Assembly: GCA_029238555.1 (NCBI GenBank)
Contig: JAQWFV010000139.1
Span: forward strand, 1 to 10,590
Source of the DNA: Flavobacteriaceae bacterium
GTDB lineage: Bacteria; Bacteroidota; Bacteroidia; Flavobacteriales; Flavobacteriaceae
Length of the DNA: 10,590 nt
Direction of reading: 5' to 3'
Part shown: positions 5,948 to 10,590 of the stretch, one piece after another
Layout of the letters: every line of letters begins with the position of its first letter
Numbering within the stretch: the stretch's first letter is position 1
Position numbers and translations under genes: made by a program
Notes under the pieces: generated by a model
Database searches by the model: none
What the model was told of the DNA's origin: nothing
Seen by the model: only the letters and a program-made list of their open reading frames with translations

Positions 5948-8900
5948 TTGTTTGCGTTTTTAAGTTGGTACTCTTTATTCCAGCTAAATAGCACTGGTAA
6001 TAAAAAATAAGAGGTAATATCGATAATCATCCCACCAAAAATTGGGATTGCCATAGGTATCATTATATCACTTCCCTTTCCTGTAGAAGTGAGTATGGGT
6101 AATAGTGCCAGAATAGTAGTTACAGTGGTCATTAAGCAGGGTCTTATTCTCTTGCCAGCAGCTTCAAGGGTTGCCAATCGAATTCCCTTTTTGTCTGTGG
6201 GTTCTTCTCTGTCAAAAGTCTGAGTAAGGTAGGTAGCCATTACAACACCGTCATCTGTAGCAATTCCGAAAAGTGCAATAAAGCCTACCCAAACCGCCAC
6301 ACTTAAATTGATGGTTTTCATATTGAATAGGTCTCGCATATTTTCCCCGAAAAGATTAAAATTGAAAAACCAATCTTGGCCGTATAACCATATCATAATA
6401 AAACCACCTGCGAAAGCCACTATAATTCCAGTAAAGACCATTAATGATGTGCTGACTGATTTGAACTGGAAATATAAAATCAAGAAAATAATTACAAGTG
6501 CGAGCGGTACTATAACAGCAAGTGTTTTCTCTGCTCGTAATTGATTTTCGTAAGTTCCTGTAAATTGATAACTAATTCCCTTGGGAACTAATAATTCCCC
6601 ATCAGTAATTTTTTGCTTAATAAGCGCTTGAGCATTTTCTACAACATCTACCTCAGCAAAGCCGTCTAGTTTGTCGAATAACACATAACCTATCAAAAAA
6701 GTATCTTCACTTTTAATTACTTGTGGTCCTTGTTCATAACGAATATCTACTAACTCGCCCAGAGGAACCGGTTTACCTCTTTCTACGGGAACATATATCT
6801 TTTTAAGCTCCTCCGGATTGGCCCGTAATTCCCTTGGATATCGAACGCGAACACCATATCGCTCTCGACCTTCTACTGTTTGTGTAAGTGGCATACCACC
6901 TACCGCTACTTGAAGTACTTCTTGAACATCCACAATTGAAATTCCATACCGCACCAACTCCGATCTTTTTATATCAATTAACAAATAGGGTTTACCTACA
7001 ATACGGTCTGCAAAAACAGCTTGCTCTTTTACCCCTTCGGTTTGTTTCAAAACACCTTCCAATTGCAGGCCAAAAGCTTCAATAGTTTTTAAATCAGGCC
7101 CTTTAACTTTAATACCCATTGGCGCTCGCATTCCAGTTTGAAGCATGACTAATCTAGTTTCAATAGGTTGAAGTTTTGGCGCAGAAGTCACACCTGGTAG
7201 CTTAGTCGCTGTCACAATTTCATTCCAAATATCATCAGGACTGTTTATTTCTGGTCTCCAATTACGATAATATTCTCCATCATCATCTGGAATTAACGCT
7301 TCATTAGTTGCATTGGTTTTAAGCTGATATGCTTCGTAGTCTGCATTTTCACTGATTTTGTTATTTGGGTTAATAATGAATTTTTCATTTTTCAATACAA
7401 ACAATCCGTCATCATTTATTTTATAACGTTGGCGCTCTCCTCTTTCATTGCGCATATATTCAGATTTATACTGAATCATATTTTCATACATCGATAGCGG
7501 TGCAGGGTCGAGCGCAGACTCTGTTCTACCAGATTTCCCTACTACAGTTTCTATTTCTGGAATAGTAGCAACCGCCATATCGAGTTGTTGCAATACACGC
7601 TTATTTTCTTCTACACCTGAATGAGGTAAGGAGGTAGGCATTAAAAGAAATGAACCTTCGTTAAGCGATGGCATAAATTCTTTGCCTGTATTTCGCATTA
7701 TAAACACTCCTAAAACAAACACCGTTGTTGGAATGATTAAAAATAGCAGTCTGTTTTGAAGTGCCCAACGTAATATATTGTTATAATACTTTTGGAAAAT
7801 TGAAAAAATACCCAATAAGCCAAAACAAATAATCGCTACAAAAATCAAGTTCATCAAAATACTACGATCAAAACCAAGCGGTCGCCAATATTCAGCAAGT
7901 AAAAACACAATAGCAATGCAGGAAATAAAGATGTGAAATAAATTAGCTCTCTGAGAAGTAATAATATCTCTTATGCTCAATAGAGCAACAACACCATAAG
8001 CTATTAATATAAGTCCCAACCAATAGCCATAAACAATGGCAGTAATACCAAGAATGATGAGTAACCCGTTGAGTATATATTTAGAACGTTCTCTAATATT
8101 TGTTTTCTTAAACAAGAATGCGGCAAATGGTGGTATTAAGAAAAGTGCAATAACTAAAGCCGCAGAAAGTGCCATTGTTTTAGTAAATGCCAACGGCCTA
8201 AATAGTTTTCCTTCCGCACCTATCAAAGTAAATACTGGTATAAAACTTATAATAGTTGTAAGAACTGCTGTTAAAATAGCTCCGGAAACTTCAGCAGTTG
8301 CATTATAGATAATTTCATTGGTTGTGTATTCAATGCCATTTTCTTTAAATCGTAATTTTTTGTCCTCCATATGCCGAATCATATTTTCAGCTAGTATGAC
8401 ACCCACATCGACCATAGTTCCAATGGCAATTGCAATCCCTGAAAGTGCTACAATATTTGCATCTACATTAAATAACTTCATTGCTACAAAAACCATCAGT
8501 ACAGCTACAGGTAATAATCCTGAGATAAGGATTGACGCGCGCAGGTTAAACACCATCACGATAATCACCAAAATTGTAATTAAAATTTCAAGCGTAAGGG
8601 CTTCATTAAGCGTATGAAGTGTCTCTTGAATGAGTTCTGTTCGGTCATAAAATGGAACAATAGTTAGTTGTGAAGTGCGACCATCAGCTAAAACTTTAGT
8701 TGGTAATCCTGTTGAAAGTTCAGCTATTTTGTCTTTTACATTATTAATTACTTCCATTGGGTTTGCACCGTAACGAGCCACAACGACACCACCTACAACT
8801 TCAGCACCCTCTTTGTCTAAAATACCACGTCTTGTTGCTGGTCCAAGTGTGACTTTGGCCACATCTTTAATACGTAAAGCTGTGAAATTTTCTGAGGAAA

Positions 8901-9696
8901 CAACCGCATTTTCTAAATCATCAATAGTCTTCACATACCCTAAGCCACGCACTAAATATTCAACTTGATTAATTTCTAGGGTTTGCGCGCCTATGTCTTG
9001 ATTGCTTTTTTTGACCGCTTTTACTATTTGGTTTAATCCAATTTGATATTGCCGCATTTTCTCAGGGTCAACATCTACCTGATATTCTTGTACATAGCCA
9101 CCAATAGATGCAACTTCTGAAACCCCACTTGCACCAGAGAGCGCATATTTCACATAGTAGTCTTGAATGCTTCGTAGTTCTTGTAGATCCCAACCCCCTG
9201 TGACATTTCCTTTTTCATCACGTCCCTCTAGTGTATACCAATATATTTGTCCTAAACCTGTAGCATCTGGACCCAATGCAGGATTTACACTTTCTGGAAG
9301 CAAATTAGCTGGAAGTGAATTTAATTTTTCTAATATTCTGCTTCGTGACCAGTAAAACTCTATGTCTTCCTCAAAAATGATATAGATACTAGAAAAACCA
9401 AACATAGAAGAACTACGAATGGTCTTTACCCCAGGAATACCTAACAATGAAGTCGTTAAAGGGTAAGTGATTTGATCTTCAATATCTTGTGGCGAACGGC
9501 CTTGCCATTTTGTAAAAACGATCTGTTGGTTTTCACCAATGTCAGGAATAGCATCTACAGCTACAGGCATAGAAGGTAGAAATCCAGTGTCCCATTTAAA
9601 GGGGGCATTTACTATACCCCAACCTACAAATAGGACTAGTATTAAAACGGCTACGAGCTTATTCTCAATAAGAAATTTTATGGCTTTATTAAGCAT
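5944..9696 (-). CDS. cusA: CusA-type heavy-metal efflux RND permease (HME-RND)
   Basis: This proton-driven inner-membrane pump of 1250 residues exports metal ions, most likely Cu(I)/Ag(I). The N-terminal blocks WQGRSPQDIEDQITYPLT and SSSMFGFSSIYIIFEEDIEF are typical of the CusA branch. The E. coli CusA Met triad (573/623/672) aligns by eye with M686 (GSFLLMP), M736 (DPAPLSM) and M851 (RLVMLQTG). D430 in GIAIAIGTMVD corresponds to the TM4 proton-relay Asp405, but E939 is Asp here (D1148) and K984 is Cys (C1187). E. coli CusA has 1047 residues. The extra length here lies mainly in a hydrophobic segment (about 540-632) between the two halves and in about 66 added periplasmic residues between the second and third Met. 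The stop overlaps the channel start by 4 bases. The start at 9696 gives the usual short cytoplasmic tip before TM1. Cu versus Co/Zn/Cd is not proven, but the Met triad favours Cu/Ag. Confidence 0.95.
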   Translation of the reverse strand: MLNKAIKFLIENKLVAVLILVLFVGWGIVNAPFKWDTGFLPSMPVAVDAIPDIGENQQIVFTKWQGRSPQDIEDQITYPLTTSLLGIPGVKTIRSSSMFGFSSIYIIFEEDIEFYWSRSRILEKLNSLPANLLPESVNPALGPDATGLGQIYWYTLEGRDEKGNVTGGWDLQELRSIQDYYVKYALSGASGVSEVASIGGYVQEYQVDVDPEKMRQYQIGLNQIVKAVKKSNQDIGAQTLEINQVEYLVRGLGYVKTIDDLENAVVSSENFTALRIKDVAKVTLGPATRRGILDKEGAEVVGGVVVARYGANPMEVINNVKDKIAELSTGLPTKVLADGRTSQLTIVPFYDRTELIQETLHTLNEALTLEILITILVIIVMVFNLRASILISGLLPVAVLMVFVAMKLFNVDANIVALSGIAIAIGTMVDVGVILAENMIRHMEDKKLRFKENGIEYTTNEIIYNATAEVSGAILTAVLTTIISFIPVFTLIGAEGKLFRPLAFTKTMALSAALVIALFLIPPFAAFLFKKTNIRERSKYILNGLLIILGITAIVYGYWLGLILIAYGVVALLSIRDIITSQRANLFHIFISCIAIVFLLAEYWRPLGFDRSILMNLIFVAIICFGLLGIFSIFQKYYNNILRWALQNRLLFLIIPTTVFVLGVFIMRNTGKEFMPSLNEGSFLLMPTSLPHSGVEENKRVLQQLDMAVATIPEIETVVGKSGRTESALDPAPLSMYENMIQYKSEYMRNERGERQRYKINDDGLFVLKNEKFIINPNNKISENADYEAYQLKTNATNEALIPDDDGEYYRNWRPEINSPDDIWNEIVTATKLPGVTSAPKLQPIETRLVMLQTGMRAPMGIKVKGPDLKTIEAFGLQLEGVLKQTEGVKEQAVFADRIVGKPYLLIDIKRSELVRYGISIVDVQEVLQVAVGGMPLTQTVEGRERYGVRVRYPRELRANPEELKKIYVPVERGKPVPLGELVDIRYEQGPQVIKSEDTFLIGYVLFDKLDGFAEVDVVENAQALIKQKITDGELLVPKGISYQFTGTYENQLRAEKTLAVIVPLALVIIFLILYFQFKSVSTSLMVFTGIIVAFAGGFIMIWLYGQDWFFNFNLFGENMRDLFNMKTINLSVAVWVGFIALFGIATDDGVVMATYLTQTFDREEPTDKKGIRLATLEAAGKRIRPCLMTTVTTILALLPILTSTGKGSDIMIPMAIPIFGGMIIDITSYFLLPVLFSWNKEYQLKNANK

Positions 9697-9728
9697 ATGT
9701 TTTGATTATTAAACAATTAAGAAAGATG

Positions 9729-9744
9729 TTTGGACTACACCAAA
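9729..9744. promoter_or_regulatory. Dyad TTTGG-N6-CCAAA upstream of the pump gene (possible operator)
   Basis: A perfect 5-base inverted repeat with a six-base spacer lies 33 bases upstream of the pump start, in the 106-base gap after the HYC_CC_PP gene. The same arms and spacer length recur at 3620-3635, in the other large gap of the cluster. No T-run follows on the minus strand, so this copy is not a terminator. A regulator-binding site is possible, as is chance. I see no good match to the Bacteroidota -7 element TAnnTTTG next to it. A 13-codon open frame starting at 9750 (MVFGVVQTSFLIV) crosses it; I do not consider it a gene. Confidence 0.3.
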
Positions 9745-9802
9745 TACCATGAATTATCCAAGCAACATAAAGTCGAAGGATAAAGATTTTATTGTTTAAA
9801 TA

Positions 9803-10219
9803 TCAAATTAAATAAGTCTCGTCAATTTTGTAGATGTCCTTTATGACGAGTGGTGGCCTATATTTTGGATAAAAAGAAACAAAATTAACCAAATCTTGAA
9901 AAGCATTAATTTGTTCAAAACCAATGCTTACAAAAAAAGTTTGCTGCTGAAAGGAAATGATATTTAGTTGTTGCTGTATTTCATTTTGACCTTCAATTAT
10001 TGTCAACTTATCTTCACAACATTTTTTTTTAAAAACCAGGTTATTTTCTGAAGATGGATTTTTTATCTCCATCCCACAACCTTTTCCCTTGTGAAAAACA
10101 GTTGTTTGAACTAAATTTCCCTCACAAAAATGCATATCTAAAGTAAACGACATTGTAGAGAAAAAAACTACAAAAGTCATTAACAGCGCTATTAATTTAT
10201 GTGAAAATCTATTTTTCAT
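9803..10219 (-). CDS. HYC_CC_PP family small secreted Cys-rich protein
   Basis: This is a 138-residue protein from ATG at 10219. An upstream in-frame ATG at 10246 would add MLFFCKFTE before the signal peptide, so I prefer the inner start, where MKNRFSHKLIALLMTFVVFF forms a normal export signal. The three motifs that name the family are visible: HFC (residues 30-32, with F in place of Y), CC at 67-68 (KKKCCED) and PP at 122-123 (YRPPL). C48 in GKGCGM adds another thiol. The His/Cys pattern suggests metal binding or disulfides in the periplasm, but no function is established for the family. It leads the cluster, with its stop 106 bases before the pump start, and members of this family often occur beside copper-efflux genes in Bacteroidota (from memory). 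Its promoter would lie in 10220-10302, divergent from the plus-strand remnant. Confidence 0.85.
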   Translation of the reverse strand: MKNRFSHKLIALLMTFVVFFSTMSFTLDMHFCEGNLVQTTVFHKGKGCGMEIKNPSSENNLVFKKKCCEDKLTIIEGQNEIQQQLNIISFQQQTFFVSIGFEQINAFQDLVNFVSFYPKYRPPLVIKDIYKIDETYLI

Positions 10220-10260
10220 TTCGGTAAATTTACAAAAAAAAAGCAATAGTAAATTAAAAC
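10220..10260 (-). promoter_or_regulatory. Possible promoter region of the HYC_CC_PP gene
   Basis: Directly upstream of the preferred start the minus strand reads TTTTGTAAATTTACCGAA and then ATG. TAAATTTAC resembles the Bacteroidota -7 element (TAnnTTTG) in its TAnnTTT part but lacks the final G. It would give a very short leader. A second similar stretch, TTAATTTAC, lies about 25 bases further upstream. No clean -33 TTTG is placed at the expected distance, so this is a weak call. Confidence 0.22.
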
Positions 10261-10302
10261 TGCTCTGAATTACAGCTGTATAAAAGTATTAAAGGAATCA
10301 AT

Positions 10303-10590
10303 ATGAATAAAAAATTGTAAAAGAGGTGTCAAAGATGGTAGCAAGTTTATTGTTGAGATTGATAAAATTGGAGGAGATACATATTTAACTTCAAATTTTT
10401 CCAATGAGTTTAGAATTGTCTTCAACGAAAAGTCCCTTGGGCTATTTTTAAAGAGTACATCTGATTTAGTACAAATATCTAGAGGTGCAATCATTAGCTC
10501 TCATGAATTCCTAAATAAGCAATAATTTATTTCAGGTGCATGTATCTTTTTATCGGGTTACATATAGATATCACGACCGATCTCAAAAAA
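10303..10590 (+). pseudogene. Degraded LytTR DNA-binding domain gene, runs off right edge
   Basis: This is the only plus-strand gene-like signal. Preceded by AAAGGA, an ATG at 10303 reads MNKKL and then stops. If one A of the six-A run at 10309-10314 is removed, the frame continues MNKNCKRGVKDGSKFIVEID and stays open to TAA at 10523-10525. The frame itself is open from 10307. The reading fits LytTR from start to finish: strands around FIVEIDKI and GDTYLTSNFSNEFRIVF, then EKSLGLFL, then the signature-like LVQISRGAIISSHEF. In the same frame beyond the TAA it goes on with FISGACIFLSGYI, then TAG (10565-10567), then ISRPISK, which resembles the closing LytTR strand and SR motif. First codon positions are G-rich, as expected for coding DNA. 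I read it as a broken single-domain regulator. A sequencing error could explain the shift but hardly both stops. The family call is by eye. Confidence 0.45.

Noticed and set aside
9709..9750. 13-codon frame (MVFGVVQTSFLIV) before the pump, considered as a leader peptide
   Set aside because: No ribosome-binding signal, no metal-ligand residues and no attenuator-like alternative hairpins were seen.
10270..10494. 74-codon open frame on the minus strand
   Set aside because: It is antisense to the LytTR-like frame, has no recognisable domain or leader, and its composition is less protein-like than the plus-strand reading.

Overview
The window is AT-rich and looks like a member of the Bacteroidota, most likely Flavobacteriaceae. 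The evidence is the set of protein families (HYC_CC_PP, DUF2911, DUF3347, Haem_bd, a CusA-type pump enlarged to 1250 residues), the A-rich leaders with almost no Shine-Dalgarno sequences, and the strongly A/T-ending codons. Nearly everything is on the minus strand and forms one copper/silver (possibly broader heavy-metal) efflux and periplasmic metal-handling cluster.

In transcription order (right to left) the cluster reads: a small secreted Cys-rich HYC_CC_PP protein (10219-9803); a CusA/CzcA-type RND pump (9696-5944); a TolC-like outer-membrane channel overlapping it by 4 bases (5947-4727); a DUF3347 lipoprotein (4715-4131); a CxxCH haem-binding-domain protein whose ATG directly follows the previous stop (4130-3678); a 210-base gap with a terminator-like hairpin; a secreted NTF2-like protein (3467-2973); a 104-base gap with a perfect 12-base palindrome; then a tight trio of DUF2911 lipoprotein (2868-2251), PepSY-domain membrane protein (2249-1551) and periplasmic adaptor (1545-1). 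The adaptor has an N-terminal heavy-metal-binding domain and a C-terminal DUF3347 domain, and it runs off the left edge.

Pump, channel and adaptor together would form a tripartite envelope-spanning exporter. DUF3347 occurs both free (lipoprotein) and fused to the adaptor, which suggests a periplasmic metal-delivery step comparable to CusF-CusB in enterobacteria. The CxxCH protein and the His-bearing PepSY membrane protein suggest an added haem or redox component, but that is inference. DUF2911, the NTF2-like protein and HYC_CC_PP have no firmly known function. No metal-sensing regulator is visible in the window.

At the right end, on the plus strand, lies a degraded reading frame (10303-10590) that reads as a LytTR DNA-binding domain. 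It is broken by an apparent one-base shift in an A run and by in-frame TAA and TAG codons. No rRNA, tRNA, CRISPR array or insertion sequence was seen. No gene-free stretch exceeds 300 bases.
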